Shown: positions 50,304-59,874, numbered from the stretch's first letter. The stretch: DNA of 63,824 nucleotides from Lachnospiraceae bacterium (GCA_017521985.1 JAFXAZ010000009.1:1-63824), one strand, 5' to 3'. The notes: generated by a model not told the origin, from the sequence alone. Numbers and translations: made by a program.

Positions 50304-52025
50304 ATGAAAATGGTATTTAAATATCTGGAAAAATATTACGGGCGTATGACACTGGGATTATCCATTAAAGTGGCAGGTACCTTGGTGGAGCTGCTGCTTC
50401 CCTATATTTTGAGTCATATTTTGGCGGATGTCATCGGCAAGGAAATGTCAGACATTGTGTTTTGGGGTGTGTTGATGATTGTATGTTCTGCTACGGCATG
50501 CCTGTGTAATATTATTGCGAATCGTATGGCTGCCCGTGTGTCCAGAAATTTTGCGGAAACTCTGCGTCGGGATTTGTTTCGGAAGACGCTCCGGCTATCC
50601 GCGGCTCAGACGGATAAATTTACTATTCCGTCTTTGGAGTCCCGAATTACTACCGATACCTATAATGTGCATCATTTTGTAAATATGATGCAGCGTATGG
50701 GTGTGCGTGCGCCGATTTTACTGATGGGCGGCATTGCCATTACCTTGTTTATGGATGCTTCTTTGTCCTTGGTTATGATAGCCATACTGCCGCTTATTTT
50801 TATAACGGTATATTTAATATCCCGAAATGGTGTGCCGCTTTATACGAAGGTTCAGCGCTCGGTTGATGGTATGATACGAGTGGTTCGTGAGGATGCCCAG
50901 GGAATCCGGGTGATTAAGGCCCTTTCCAAAACAGACTATGAGCATAAAAGATATGATGAGGTAAATCGCAAGCTGGTAAAGGATGAGGTGCGTGCAGGTG
51001 TAATAATGGGTACTGTAAATCCGGTTATGACTATGTTTATGAATGTAGGAAGCGTGGCGGTAATTGCCTTGGGAGCTTTCCGGGTAAGCAAGGGGCTGTC
51101 TAATCCGGAGACGATTATTGCTTTTATGCAGTATTTTACCCAGATTTCCATGGCCATGATGACGGTAACACGTATGTTTGTGATGTATACCAAGTCCGCA
51201 GCCAGTGCAAAGCGTATTGCCGAGGTGTTAGGCACCCAGGAGGATATTACGGTAAAGGAAAAATCAGAATATCGCAACAAAGATACCAAAGCACATATTT
51301 GCTTTGACCATGTAAGTTTTTCTTATAAAGGAAAACGTAATAACCTGGAAGACATTCACTTTGAACTGCAAAAAGGCGGAAGGCTTGGTATCATCGGTGC
51401 TACAGGCAGTGGCAAGTCCACGCTCATTAAGCTTTTGATGCGTTTTTATGATGTGGGTCAGGGTGGCATTTACATAAACGGTGAGGATATCCGCACCATA
51501 GAGAAAGAACGCCTTTATGCAATGTTTGGCTCTGCACAGCAGTATGATTTCCTATATTCCGAATCCATAGAAGAAAATATCCGTTTTGGCAGGGAGATTT
51601 CCCATGAGGCTGTGGAAGAGGCAGCGCGGATTGCCCAGGCACACGAGTTTATTACGGCTTTTGCAGAAGGGTACGAGCACAAGCTGACGCCTCACGGCAC
51701 CAATATTTCCGGCGGTCAGAAGCAGCGAATATTGATTTCCAGGGCATTGGCGGGTAAGCCGGAGATTCTGATTTTGGATGATAGTTCTTCTGCACTGGAT
51801 TATAAGACGGATGCAGCTCTTCGCAAGGCTCTTGGAGAGCATCTCAAAGACACCACGGTAATTACGGTGGCACAGCGCGTCAGCAGTGTAAAGGATTGTG
51901 ATTTCATTCTGGTTTTAGAAGAAGGACGGATTATCGGCATGGGTACTCATGAGGAATTGCTGGATGCCTGCGTGGAATACCGCGAAATAAGCGAATCACA
52001 GATGGGAGGTGCATTCGTTGAATAA
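50304..52025 (+). CDS. ABC exporter half-transporter with degenerate Walker B
   Basis: This is a fused membrane-ATPase protein of 573 residues. Six membrane helices occupy about residues 1-310. The ATPase has Walker A GATGSGKST, signature NISGGQKQR and Walker B ILILDDSSSALD, in which the catalytic Glu is Asp. Its partner gene overlaps by eight bases and has the intact Glu but a changed signature, so the two form a heterodimer with one weak site, as in the TM287/288 and BmrCD exporters. Substrate: probably drugs, lipids or peptides. Confidence 0.94.
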   Translation: MKMVFKYLEKYYGRMTLGLSIKVAGTLVELLLPYILSHILADVIGKEMSDIVFWGVLMIVCSATACLCNIIANRMAARVSRNFAETLRRDLFRKTLRLSAAQTDKFTIPSLESRITTDTYNVHHFVNMMQRMGVRAPILLMGGIAITLFMDASLSLVMIAILPLIFITVYLISRNGVPLYTKVQRSVDGMIRVVREDAQGIRVIKALSKTDYEHKRYDEVNRKLVKDEVRAGVIMGTVNPVMTMFMNVGSVAVIALGAFRVSKGLSNPETIIAFMQYFTQISMAMMTVTRMFVMYTKSAASAKRIAEVLGTQEDITVKEKSEYRNKDTKAHICFDHVSFSYKGKRNNLEDIHFELQKGGRLGIIGATGSGKSTLIKLLMRFYDVGQGGIYINGEDIRTIEKERLYAMFGSAQQYDFLYSESIEENIRFGREISHEAVEEAARIAQAHEFITAFAEGYEHKLTPHGTNISGGQKQRILISRALAGKPEILILDDSSSALDYKTDAALRKALGEHLKDTTVITVAQRVSSVKDCDFILVLEEGRIIGMGTHEELLDACVEYREISESQMGGAFVE

Positions 52026-53790
52026 AATACAAAAAGACATTTTATGGCGTTTATGTAAATACGTGCTGCATTACTGGTATTTGTTTATACCCGCTGTAAT
52101 CTTGACATTTTTTTCCAATCAGTTGTCTCTTCTTGGTCCGAAATATTCGGGCAGTGCAATTGATGCCATTGCGGCAGAGAGCGGTGTTGCCTTTGATATT
52201 GTGCGTTATAACGTGGTTCGGATGCTGGTGTGTTATGTGTTGTCTGCTGTGATGGCTTACCTTTTGGCAACCCTGATGATTTTTATCAGTCAGAAAATTG
52301 TATATACCATGCGCAAGCAGGTATTTGAAAAATTGACAAGTTTGCCGGTGGGCTACTTTGATACACACCCGACGGGGGATATTATCAGTCATATTTCCTA
52401 TGATATTGATACGATTAACAGTACATTAGCCCATGATTTGGTGCAGATTATGACCAGTTTGTATACGGTAATTGGTTCTTTGATTTTCATGTGGAATATA
52501 TCTAAGCCGTTAATTGTGGTATTTGTGATAACGGTACCGGCAGCGATTTTGTTTACCAGATATCGTTCCAAAAGGGTGCGTCCTCTTTTTAGAAAGCGTT
52601 CCCGAAAGCTGGGTGAATTAAACGGATATGCGGAGGAGATGCTTTCCGGATGTCGCAGCATTCAGGCCTATGCCAGAGAAGATGTTATTGGAGAAAGATT
52701 TCAGGCTCGTAATACGGATGCTATGGATGCACATTACGACGCAGATTATTATGGTGCCATCATGGGACCTACGGTGAATTTTATCAATAATCTCTCAATC
52801 TCTTTGATTATGATTTTGGGTGGTATTTTATATATGCTTTCTCAAAATGGTATGGCACCGGAGGGTACGTTGTTTTTCATTACCTTAGGAGGTGTGGCAC
52901 AGTTTGTGCAGTATTCCCGTAAGTTTGCAGGACCGATTAATGAATTTGCCAATATTTTAAGTGAGTTCCAGTCTGCCTTCTCAGCAGCGGAGCGAGTATT
53001 CCGCATTATCGATGAAGAGCCTGAGAAAGAGGATGTGTCAGATGCCGTTGCACTTGAGGCGGTACAGGGAAAAGTAACCTTTGAGGATGTGGTGTTTGGC
53101 TATACTCCGGACAAAGAAATTCTGCATGGCATTTCCATGACGGCAGAGCCGGGCAAGACCATTGCCATTGTAGGACCTACCGGAGCAGGCAAAACCACGA
53201 TTATCAGCCTGTTGATGCGTTTCTATGATGTGACAAGCGGCAGTGTAAAGGTAGACGGAAAGGATGTCCGTGAACTTACCAGAAAAAGTCTGCGTAAAGC
53301 TTATACCATGGTGCTGCAGGATACCTGGCTGTTTCGAGGCACTATTTTTGAAAATATTGCCTACGGTAGAGAAGGGGCTACCTTAGAGGAGGTCAAGGCA
53401 GCAGCAAAGGCTGCACGTATTGATCATTATATTGAAAGTCTGCCGGAGGGATACGACACGGTTTTAACCGATGACGGCATCAATATTTCCAAGGGTCAGC
53501 GCCAGTTAATTACCATTGCCAGAGCAATGATTTCTGACTCTGAGATGTTGATTTTGGATGAGGCCACATCAAACGTAGACTCCCGTACGGAGATTAAGAT
53601 TCAGGAGGCTATGACGGAGCTGATGAAGGGGCGTACCTGCTTTGTCATTGCACATAGACTTTCTACGATACAAAATGCAGACAGGATTATTGTACTGCAG
53701 GACGGAAGAATTACCGAGTCCGGCAATCATGATGAGCTGATGGGGCTTGGAGGATTTTACAGTACGCTGTATAATTCACAATTTCAATAA
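52018..53790 (+). CDS. ABC exporter half-transporter with catalytic Glu and altered signature
   Basis: This is a 590-residue partner of the preceding protein, with six membrane helices and then an ATPase: Walker A GPTGAGKTT, Q-loop LQDTWLF, signature NISKGQRQ (Lys in place of the first Gly), Walker B MLILDEATSNVDSR and the H-loop IAHRLST. In the heterodimer its Walker A/B and the partner's SGGQ build the active site, while the other site is degenerate. TTG 52018 is the start, with GGGAGG eight bases upstream inside the previous gene. Confidence 0.94.
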   Translation: MNKIQKDILWRLCKYVLHYWYLFIPAVILTFFSNQLSLLGPKYSGSAIDAIAAESGVAFDIVRYNVVRMLVCYVLSAVMAYLLATLMIFISQKIVYTMRKQVFEKLTSLPVGYFDTHPTGDIISHISYDIDTINSTLAHDLVQIMTSLYTVIGSLIFMWNISKPLIVVFVITVPAAILFTRYRSKRVRPLFRKRSRKLGELNGYAEEMLSGCRSIQAYAREDVIGERFQARNTDAMDAHYDADYYGAIMGPTVNFINNLSISLIMILGGILYMLSQNGMAPEGTLFFITLGGVAQFVQYSRKFAGPINEFANILSEFQSAFSAAERVFRIIDEEPEKEDVSDAVALEAVQGKVTFEDVVFGYTPDKEILHGISMTAEPGKTIAIVGPTGAGKTTIISLLMRFYDVTSGSVKVDGKDVRELTRKSLRKAYTMVLQDTWLFRGTIFENIAYGREGATLEEVKAAAKAARIDHYIESLPEGYDTVLTDDGINISKGQRQLITIARAMISDSEMLILDEATSNVDSRTEIKIQEAMTELMKGRTCFVIAHRLSTIQNADRIIVLQDGRITESGNHDELMGLGGFYSTLYNSQFQ

Positions 53791-53799
53791 ATGTAAAAT

Positions 53800-53833
53800 A
53801 GACGGTGGCAGAGGAATCTGTTGCCGTCTTTGA
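53800..53833 (+). terminator. Terminator of the ABC exporter operon
   Basis: AGACGGTGGCAGA (53800-53812) pairs with TCTGTTGCCGTCT (53817-53829) using three G-U pairs, then TTG. Confidence 0.7.
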
Positions 53834-53923
53834 CATTTCAATAAAAATATTGTATTTTTTAGAAATTTTCTCTGTCACAAAGCACATTTTCTGATAAGAT
53901 GTAATTAGAAAAGAGGAATGCAT

Positions 53924-54673
53924 ATGACCATTAATTTGATGTTTTGCTTTGCCATGGTAGTGGTGCTGGCGGTTTGTATTTTCGTGTGGCTGATGTTATA
54001 TCGGAGGCTAAAAGAATCTTACGACAGCCTTCAGGCAAGCTTAAAGAACTTGGAAAAATTAAATAGCGAGCTTCGTGCACAAAGGCATGATTATTTGAAT
54101 CATTTGCAGGTGGTTTATGGGCTCATGGAGCTTGAGGCATACGACGAACTTAAAAGGTATTTGCAGCCGGTGTATAAGGATATGCTAAAGACCGGGAAGG
54201 CACTGAAAACCTCCAAGCCCGCCATTAATGCTTTGCTGAAGGCGAAAATGGACGAGGCCGAGAGTCGGGGCATTGATTTTTACATAGAGGTGAAATCGGA
54301 CTTAAAGGAATTAAACGTGGAGGATTGGGAGCTTTGTAAGGTGCTATCGAATCTTTTGGACAATGCTATGACGGCGTTGGCTTGTCAGGAGGACGAAAAG
54401 CGGATTGTCATGGATATTTCCGAGGATAAAATGGCATATCGTTTTTCGGTAAGTAATAACGGACCGGAAATACCTGAGTCTATGCAGAGTGAAATATTTA
54501 AACAGGGGATAACTACCAAGAAAGGTGAGGGTCATGGGATGGGACTTTTCATAGTGATGAATGTTTTAAAGTCCTATGGCGGCGAAATGATGCTGGTATC
54601 AAAGGAAGGCGAAACAGAATTTGCCTTTGTAATTCCAAAAAGAAAGAGAGGTGACGATGGATGGAACCATTAG
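53924..54673 (+). CDS. Membrane sensor kinase of the Spo0B/CitA-like GHKL type
   Basis: This is a short kinase of 249 residues: one N-terminal membrane helix (LMFCFAMVVVLAVCIFVWLML), a coiled segment, the Spo0B-type His box ELRAQRHDYLNHLQVVYGLMEL (His near residue 50), and an ATPase with CKVLSNLLDNAMTAL, VSNNGPEIP and GEGHGMGLFIVMNVL. No large sensing domain is present, so the signal may come from the membrane or from a partner. ATG 53924 has AGAGGA six bases upstream. It overlaps the nfeD-like gene by 13 bases. The LytTR regulator two genes later is its likely partner. Confidence 0.9.
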   Translation: MTINLMFCFAMVVVLAVCIFVWLMLYRRLKESYDSLQASLKNLEKLNSELRAQRHDYLNHLQVVYGLMELEAYDELKRYLQPVYKDMLKTGKALKTSKPAINALLKAKMDEAESRGIDFYIEVKSDLKELNVEDWELCKVLSNLLDNAMTALACQEDEKRIVMDISEDKMAYRFSVSNNGPEIPESMQSEIFKQGITTKKGEGHGMGLFIVMNVLKSYGGEMMLVSKEGETEFAFVIPKRKRGDDGWNH

Positions 54674-55134
54674 CAGTATTGGGAATTATTTTAATAATTG
54701 CCGGATTTGTTCTGGTAGGCATTGAGTTTGTGATGCCGGGGTTTGGAGCACCGGGAATAACAGGTATCCTGTGTCTGGGAGGCGGCATCCTTTGTACGGC
54801 CAAAGATGTGCAGCAGGGATTAACCATTACCCTGATTATCGTAGTGGTGCTGGCGGTGATGTTAACCATTGCCATGACCTTTTTTAAAAGGGTAAAGACA
54901 CCATTTGTACTGGATACAGAGATAAAAGCGGAAAAAGGGTATATTAATGCCTCTGATTTAGAGTACCTGGTTGGGAAGGAAGGAACCGCGGTTACGGATT
55001 TACGACCAGCAGGTAAATGTGATATCGAAGGAGTCGAGTTTGATGTAAGAACGGAGGGACGCTACATTGAACGAGGCGGCAAGGTGAGAATCAGCCGTAT
55101 TCATGAGCATATGATTATTGTAAAAGAAATGTGA
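54661..55134 (+). CDS. NfeD-like membrane protein
   Basis: This is a 157-residue protein with three to four membrane helices in the first half (IILIIAGFVLVGIEFVMPGFGAPGITG, then TITLIIVVVLAVMLTIAM) and a C-terminal OB-fold typical of NfeD: LVGKEGTAVTDLRPAGKCDIEG, YIERGGKVRISRI. NfeD proteins pair with flotillins in membrane microdomains, and the floA-like gene follows 26 bases later. It overlaps the kinase gene, which ties the two functions in expression. Confidence 0.92.
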   Translation: MEPLAVLGIILIIAGFVLVGIEFVMPGFGAPGITGILCLGGGILCTAKDVQQGLTITLIIVVVLAVMLTIAMTFFKRVKTPFVLDTEIKAEKGYINASDLEYLVGKEGTAVTDLRPAGKCDIEGVEFDVRTEGRYIERGGKVRISRIHEHMIIVKEM

Positions 55135-55160
55135 AACACACAAAAAAGTGAGGGAGTATT

Positions 55161-56126
55161 ATGTTAGGTCGAATTATTATTTTAGGAATTATTTTGTTGC
55201 TGGTGGTGCTGTTCTTTGTATTTGTTCCTGTGGGATTATGGATTTCTGCCATTGCATCCGGTGTAAAAATAGGTATTCTGGATTTGATTGGTATGAGATT
55301 GCGTCGTGTATCTCCGGCTAAGATTGTATTGCCGATGATTAAGGGTACAAAGGCGGGGATTGCCACAAAAGTAAATCAGTTGGAAGCACATCTTTTGGCA
55401 GGCGGTGATGTGGACAGTGTGGTAAATGCTTTGATTGCAGCAGAGCGTGCCCAAATTCCGCTTACCTTTGAACAGGCATCTGCTATCGATTTGGCAGGTC
55501 GTGACGTATTCCAGGCGGTGAAGATGAGTGTAACACCAAAGGTAATTGAGACCGATTTGATTTCTGCGGTAGCCAAGGATGGTATTGAGCTTTTGGTAAA
55601 AGCAAGAGTTACCGTAAGAACCAATATTGAGCGTTTGATTGGTGGTGCAGGAGAATCTACGGTGCTTGCAAGAATCGGTGAAGGTATTGTAACTACGGTT
55701 GGTTCCTCCAGAACCCACAGCGAGGTTTTGGAAAATCCGGATGATATTTCCAAGCTGGTACTTGCAAAAGGTCTGGACTCCGGAACAGCATATGAAATTA
55801 TTTCTATTGATATTGCAGATATTGATATCGGACGAAATATCGGTGCGAATTTACAGAGCTTACAGGCAGAGGCTGACAATAAGATTGCACAGGCCAGAGC
55901 AGAAGAGCGTAGAGCAATGGCAGTTGCTTTAGAGCAGGAAATGCGCGCGGCAGTTGTGGAAGCAGAGGCCGAAATTCCAAAGGCTATGGCAGAAGCACTT
56001 CGCAATGGAAGCATTGGTGTGATGGATTATTACAAAATGCAGAATGTACTGGCAGATACGGACATGAAGAAGGATATCGGAGATGGTATCAGCACCTTTG
56101 CAAAAAGTAAAAAGATAAGTGAGTAA
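55161..56126 (+). CDS. floA: Flotillin-like protein FloA
   Basis: This 321-residue protein has an N-terminal membrane hairpin ([22 protein letters not shown]), the SPFH/flotillin domain ([22 protein letters not shown] ... [16 protein letters not shown]) and a C-terminal coiled coil rich in Ala-Glu pairs ([41 protein letters not shown]). Length and sequence match the FloA (YqfA) group of Firmicutes, which organises membrane microdomains and supports kinase signalling. GTGAGGGAG precedes the ATG. Confidence 0.95.
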   Translation: MLGRIIILGIILLLVVLFFVFVPVGLWISAIASGVKIGILDLIGMRLRRVSPAKIVLPMIKGTKAGIATKVNQLEAHLLAGGDVDSVVNALIAAERAQIPLTFEQASAIDLAGRDVFQAVKMSVTPKVIETDLISAVAKDGIELLVKARVTVRTNIERLIGGAGESTVLARIGEGIVTTVGSSRTHSEVLENPDDISKLVLAKGLDSGTAYEIISIDIADIDIGRNIGANLQSLQAEADNKIAQARAEERRAMAVALEQEMRAAVVEAEAEIPKAMAEALRNGSIGVMDYYKMQNVLADTDMKKDIGDGISTFAKSKKISE

Positions 56127-56130
56127 TTAA

Positions 56131-56871
56131 ATGATTAAAATTTGTATTATTGAAGACGAGCCGGAAATCCGCAAGCTTCTTCGCATGATCGTGGAAAGGC
56201 AGGATGGATTTCAGGTAGTGTCAGAAGCGGGAGATTTTGCCGCAGCGGTTTCCGATTTTGCAAAATACCGCCCTGACGTAGCCTTTGTGGATATTGACTT
56301 AAATGGCGACAGTGGGTTGGAATGTGCCAAAATTTTAACCGAGTTAAATCCAAAATTGAAGGTAATCTTTGCTACCGCACACAGCGAATATATGGCAAAT
56401 GCCTTTGAAATATATGCCTTTGACTATCTGGTAAAGCCTTTTAACGTAGAGCGTGTGGTAAAAACGCTGACCCGTATTCAGGGAGAGCATGAGAAAAACG
56501 TGCCTGCTGAGAAAGAAGAAGTAGTGACCCAGTCCGAGCAGCACAGCGGCAAACTGATGATTAAGGGCAAAGAACAGGTTCTTTTCATTGATAAAAAAGA
56601 CATTATCTTTGTAGAACGCAGCGATAGTGCCACCCGTATTTTCACCAAGGATGAAGTTTATAAAACGTCTGCCTCCCTGGGTAGTATCGAAGAAAAACTG
56701 AATCCAAAAGAATTTATGCGCTGCCATAAATCTTATATTATCAATATTTCCATGATTTCTAAAATCGAACCATATGGTCGATGGACTTATATTGTGAAGT
56801 TTAAAGGTCTGGGAGAGTCGGCATTGATGACCGCAAAGAATTACGAAGAAATTAAGAAAATGTTTGGGTAG
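56131..56871 (+). CDS. LytTR-family response regulator
   Basis: This is a 246-residue regulator. The receiver has acidic residues in CIIEDEPEIRKLL, phospho-acceptor Asp in VAFVDIDLNGDSGLE (near residue 54), TAHSEYM, and Lys in YLVKPFNVERV. A linker of about 20 residues leads to a LytTR DNA-binding domain (KDIIFVERSDSATRIFT ... RCHKSYIINISMISKIEPYGR). Regulators of this type bind pairs of direct repeats. It starts 4 bases after floA and is the probable partner of the kinase at 53924, so the operon is kinase-nfeD-floA-regulator. Confidence 0.95.
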   Translation: MIKICIIEDEPEIRKLLRMIVERQDGFQVVSEAGDFAAAVSDFAKYRPDVAFVDIDLNGDSGLECAKILTELNPKLKVIFATAHSEYMANAFEIYAFDYLVKPFNVERVVKTLTRIQGEHEKNVPAEKEEVVTQSEQHSGKLMIKGKEQVLFIDKKDIIFVERSDSATRIFTKDEVYKTSASLGSIEEKLNPKEFMRCHKSYIINISMISKIEPYGRWTYIVKFKGLGESALMTAKNYEEIKKMFG

Positions 56872-56876
56872 AAGCG

Positions 56877-56907
56877 AGGCAGGCCGATGGCCTGCCTTGA
56901 ATTTTGT
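56877..56907 (+). terminator. Terminator after the LytTR regulator
   Basis: AGGCAGGCC (56877-56885) pairs with GGCCTGCCT (56889-56897) around GAT, followed by TGAATTTT. Strong stem, weak T tract. Confidence 0.75.
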
Positions 56908-57006
56908 AATGTTTAAGAATTTATGAATGGTATTTTCAAGCGTGCTTTAGCGTGTTAAAATAAAAGCAATAAGAGAACAATCGACTGTTTGAAGGGAGGT
57001 ATCCAT

Positions 57007-57402
57007 ATGTTTAAGAAAATAATTCTGACCATAGTTGTCATTGCAGTTGCATTGGCTACGATTTATTTTGTGGGCACAGGCTTTCGAAAAGCGCCTAATG
57101 AGGTGCTTATAGATTATTCCGTATCGGAGGATGGTACGGAAATGACTTTTCTCGTAGGGAGTGCGGAGAGTATCGGATATATCAGAGGTTATACAGACAA
57201 AGGTGGCGGAGTAAAGCCGCATTACCTTACTTTTTATTATACCTTTGGCGGTATAAACAGTTCTTTTGGTGCAAAAAACACGTTTACACTGGAGCTTGCA
57301 CCGGAGGATACAGAAATTTATTTTAACAGACCGGGTGGAGGTTATGAACTTGTGCTAGTCAAGGATGAAGAGACTGGTGAGTGGCATAGAGCCAAAAAGT
57401 AA
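57007..57402 (+). CDS. Small membrane-anchored or secreted protein of unknown function
   Basis: This is a 131-residue protein. The N-terminal helix (ILTIVVIAVALATIYFVGTGF) is an anchor or signal. The outside part (PNEVLIDYSVSEDGTEMTFLVGSAESIGYIRGY ... FNRPGGGYELVLVKDEETGEWHR) is beta-rich, with a GGGY loop. I recognise no family beyond a general resemblance to small extracytoplasmic proteins of Clostridia. ATG 57007 has GGGAGG about seven bases upstream. Confidence 0.7.
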   Translation: MFKKIILTIVVIAVALATIYFVGTGFRKAPNEVLIDYSVSEDGTEMTFLVGSAESIGYIRGYTDKGGGVKPHYLTFYYTFGGINSSFGAKNTFTLELAPEDTEIYFNRPGGGYELVLVKDEETGEWHRAKK

Positions 57403-57430
57403 ATGAGAAGGATTATGGAGGGAGAGAGTT

Positions 57431-57769
57431 ATGGCAGAGAGAATAATTAGTGTTATTTGTTGCGTATTCTGCGCGATTCCGTTTTTTATCATTTCCCGGT
57501 ATGATGCAAACAGTGTGACACCGATTACTTTTTGGTCCGGCGATAATTCATTAAAGAAAAAGGTGCAGAATATTCCGGCATACAATAAAGAAATGGCAGC
57601 ACTGTATCGGAAATGTGCATGGGCGATTTTAGCGGCGTCACTTGTGTGCTTGATTTCTCCGGGGGCAGGTGTGATATTTCTGTGCGCAGAAAGTATTGTG
57701 GGTATTTACATCGTGTACATACATTATAAAAAAATATTACATAAACATTCAAGGAAGGAACTAAAATGA
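57431..57769 (+). CDS. Small three-helix membrane protein, unknown function
   Basis: This is a 112-residue membrane protein with hydrophobic segments near residues 4-22, 64-80 and 81-101. Between them is a soluble loop [32 protein letters not shown], recalling the layout of DUF3784-type proteins (N-terminal helix, WSG-type loop, two helices), though I cannot assign it firmly. GGAGGGAGAG precedes the ATG. It overlaps the dtd gene by four bases. Confidence 0.7.
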   Translation: MAERIISVICCVFCAIPFFIISRYDANSVTPITFWSGDNSLKKKVQNIPAYNKEMAALYRKCAWAILAASLVCLISPGAGVIFLCAESIVGIYIVYIHYKKILHKHSRKELK

Positions 57770-58212
57770 AATTTGTAATACAGAGGGTAAATCATGCATC
57801 CGTAACCGTGGATGGAGAGGTAATTGGCAAAATTGGAAAAGGATTTATGGTGCTGATTGGAGTTTGTCAGGATGACACAAAGGAAGTGGCAGACAAGATG
57901 ATTCACAAAATGACAGGGCTTCGCATTTTTATGGATGAGCAGGGGAAAACCAATCTAGCGCTGAAAGATGTGGGCGGAGAGCTTTTGCTGGTAAGTCAGT
58001 TTACACTGTATGCTAATTGTAAGAAGGGTTTTAGACCAAGCTTTATTGAGGCGGGAGACCCGGCGCATGCAGAGGAATTGTATGAATACATTATTGAAGA
58101 ATGCCGCAAGCGTGATTTTACGGTAGAAACCGGAAGCTTTGGCGCAGACATGAAGGTGGCGCTAGAAAATGACGGACCGTTTACGATTGTATTGGATTCT
58201 GCAGCACTGTAG
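57766..58212 (+). CDS. dtd: D-aminoacyl-tRNA deacylase
   Basis: This 148-residue enzyme hydrolyses D-aminoacyl-tRNAs and misacylated glycyl-tRNA(Ala), removing wrong amino acids before translation. The family motifs are clear: the N-terminus [25 protein letters not shown], the [17 protein letters not shown] catalytic stretch, and the C-terminal [21 protein letters not shown], with the GP-containing loop that enforces chirality. Full length. It overlaps the preceding membrane-protein gene by four bases. Confidence 0.97.
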   Translation: MKFVIQRVNHASVTVDGEVIGKIGKGFMVLIGVCQDDTKEVADKMIHKMTGLRIFMDEQGKTNLALKDVGGELLLVSQFTLYANCKKGFRPSFIEAGDPAHAEELYEYIIEECRKRDFTVETGSFGADMKVALENDGPFTIVLDSAAL

Positions 58213-58226
58213 AGTTGGAGCGCAAA

Positions 58227-58787
58227 ATGAAACTTTTAGAGCAGTTAAAAAATTACAAACCATATAATGAGGAAGAAGCACATATAAAGCCTATTATTTT
58301 AGAGTTCTTGCAGCAGAATGAGAATGCCTTTAGCCGTGAAAATGTGTTGGCACATATGACGACTTCTGCGTGGATTGTAAATAAAGAGCGTACGAAGGTG
58401 CTTATGGCATATCATAATATTTACAATTCCTGGGGCTGGCTGGGCGGACATGCGGATGGTGATGAGGATTTGCTGCGTGTTGTGCAAAAGGAAGTTGCTG
58501 AGGAAAGCGGTCTGATTAATATCAGACTTTTATACGATGGTATTTATGGCATCAATATTTTGACGGTTTTTCCGCATTATAAGCGAGGCAAGTACGTGAA
58601 CGCACATTTGCACTTTGATGTGGAGTATTTGTTTGAGGCGGACGAAGAGGACGCGGTGCGCATGAAGCCGGACGAAAACAGCGGCGTGGGCTGGGTCCCT
58701 ATTGAGGAAATAAACCAGTATGTGACCGAGGAGCATATGAAGCCGGTGTATGCGGTGCTGAATGAGAAGTTGAACAGGTTATTGTAG
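58227..58787 (+). CDS. NUDIX hydrolase
   Basis: This 186-residue enzyme carries the Nudix box GGHADGDEDLLRVVQKEVAEESGL (about residues 72-95), with Lys where Arg is usual before EVAEESG. The substrate, a nucleoside diphosphate derivative, cannot be told. ATG 58227 has TTGGAG six bases upstream. It follows dtd by 14 bases, and the pair may form a quality-control operon. Confidence 0.93.
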   Translation: MKLLEQLKNYKPYNEEEAHIKPIILEFLQQNENAFSRENVLAHMTTSAWIVNKERTKVLMAYHNIYNSWGWLGGHADGDEDLLRVVQKEVAEESGLINIRLLYDGIYGINILTVFPHYKRGKYVNAHLHFDVEYLFEADEEDAVRMKPDENSGVGWVPIEEINQYVTEEHMKPVYAVLNEKLNRLL

Positions 58788-58813
58788 GAGGCCAATGGGT
58801 TCTAGAGGTAGTT

Positions 58814-59464
58814 ATGAGGAAATTACGAATTGTTTTAACCATACTGACACTTGTCATCATTGCATTAGCAGTGTATCTACTGTACATATTGAATATTATT
58901 CCACATAGAAAATATACCAACGAGGATTTTGGAATCGCTACATATATTAGCATGCTGGACAAGGATGGAGATGGGGTGGATGACCAGACGGACATTTTGC
59001 AAAATGTGCGTGCATATATAGCGACCAATCCGGAGTACAAAAGCAAGTATTATGCCGGTGGATATCCGGATGATGGGTATGGTGTGTGTACGGACGTGGT
59101 GGCACAAGGCCTTTTGCATGCAGGGTATGATTTGCAGCAATTGGTAAATGAGGACATTGCAGCCCATCCGGACATGTATGAAGTGGAAAAGGCAGACCCA
59201 AATATTGACTTTAGGCGTGTGCGAAATCTACTGGTGTATTTTAAGAATCATGCAATCAGTCTGACTACGGATGTAATGGAAATAGAGCAGTGGCAGGGCG
59301 GCGATATTATTGTGTTTAAGAAGCATATTGGAATTGTGTCAGACAAGCGCAATAAAAATGGTGTGCCGTTTATTATTCATCATGCCAATCCATACCAAAA
59401 GCATTACGAAGAAGATATATTGGAAAACAGAGAGGATATTGTAGGTCATTTCAGAATTAGTTGA
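58814..59464 (+). CDS. DUF1287 protein (NlpC/P60-like putative hydrolase)
   Basis: This is a 216-residue exported or membrane-anchored protein. The N-terminal helix (IVLTILTLVIIALAVYLLYIL) is followed by a domain with GYPDDGYGVCTDVVAQGLLHAGYDL, whose Cys fits the catalytic residue of papain-like NlpC folds, and by GDIIVFKKHIGIVSD and IHHANPY with His residues. This is the DUF1287 pattern; its substrate may be cell-wall peptide. A Ca-binding-like DKDGDGVDDQTD stretch precedes it. AGAGGT precedes the ATG. Confidence 0.9.
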   Translation: MRKLRIVLTILTLVIIALAVYLLYILNIIPHRKYTNEDFGIATYISMLDKDGDGVDDQTDILQNVRAYIATNPEYKSKYYAGGYPDDGYGVCTDVVAQGLLHAGYDLQQLVNEDIAAHPDMYEVEKADPNIDFRRVRNLLVYFKNHAISLTTDVMEIEQWQGGDIIVFKKHIGIVSDKRNKNGVPFIIHHANPYQKHYEEDILENREDIVGHFRIS

Positions 59465-59550
59465 TGAAAGAGAGTTTTGATGCCAAGGGAATTGGTTGAA
59501 TTTTGTCTTGTGGAAAGTGATTTTCCGACTTGAGGGCTGGAAAGAGGCAA

Positions 59551-59874
59551 GCGGTCGGGGCAGAAGCAAGGAATCCCCCCGACCGGGGAGGCGGAGAGCG
59601 TGGTGCGGTCGGGGCAGAAGTAGCTATTACCCCCGACCGGGGAGGCGGAGAGCGTGGTGCGGTCGGGGCAGAAGTAGCTATTACCCCCGACCGGGGAAGT
59701 GAAGAGCGTGGTGCGGTCGGGGCAGAAGTAGCTATTACCCCCGACTGGAGAAGTGAAAAGTGTTCTGCGGTCGGGGTAGAAGCGAGGAATACCCCCGACC
59801 GGGGAGATGAAGAGCGTGGTGCGGTCGGGGTAGAAGCAGGTAATACCCCCGACCGGAAGAGTAATGAGAGAACA
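59551..59874. repeat. Six 54-bp GC-rich tandem repeats with internal inverted repeats
   Basis: Units begin at 59551, 59605, 59659, 59713, 59767 and 59821, exactly 54 bases apart. Each contains GCGGTCGGGG and, about 15 bases later, CCCCGACC, so each can form an eight-bp hairpin. GC content is far above the surroundings. Units two to four are almost identical and the ends diverge. Because 54 is a multiple of three, long frames stay open on both strands; the encoded 18-residue repeats (e.g. GERGAVGAEVAITPDR) look non-biological. This fills most of the 489-base gap after the DUF1287 gene. Confidence 0.92.

Noticed and set aside
59551-59874. CRISPR array
   Set aside because: The whole 54-bp unit is repeated, including what would be the spacers, and no cas gene is present.
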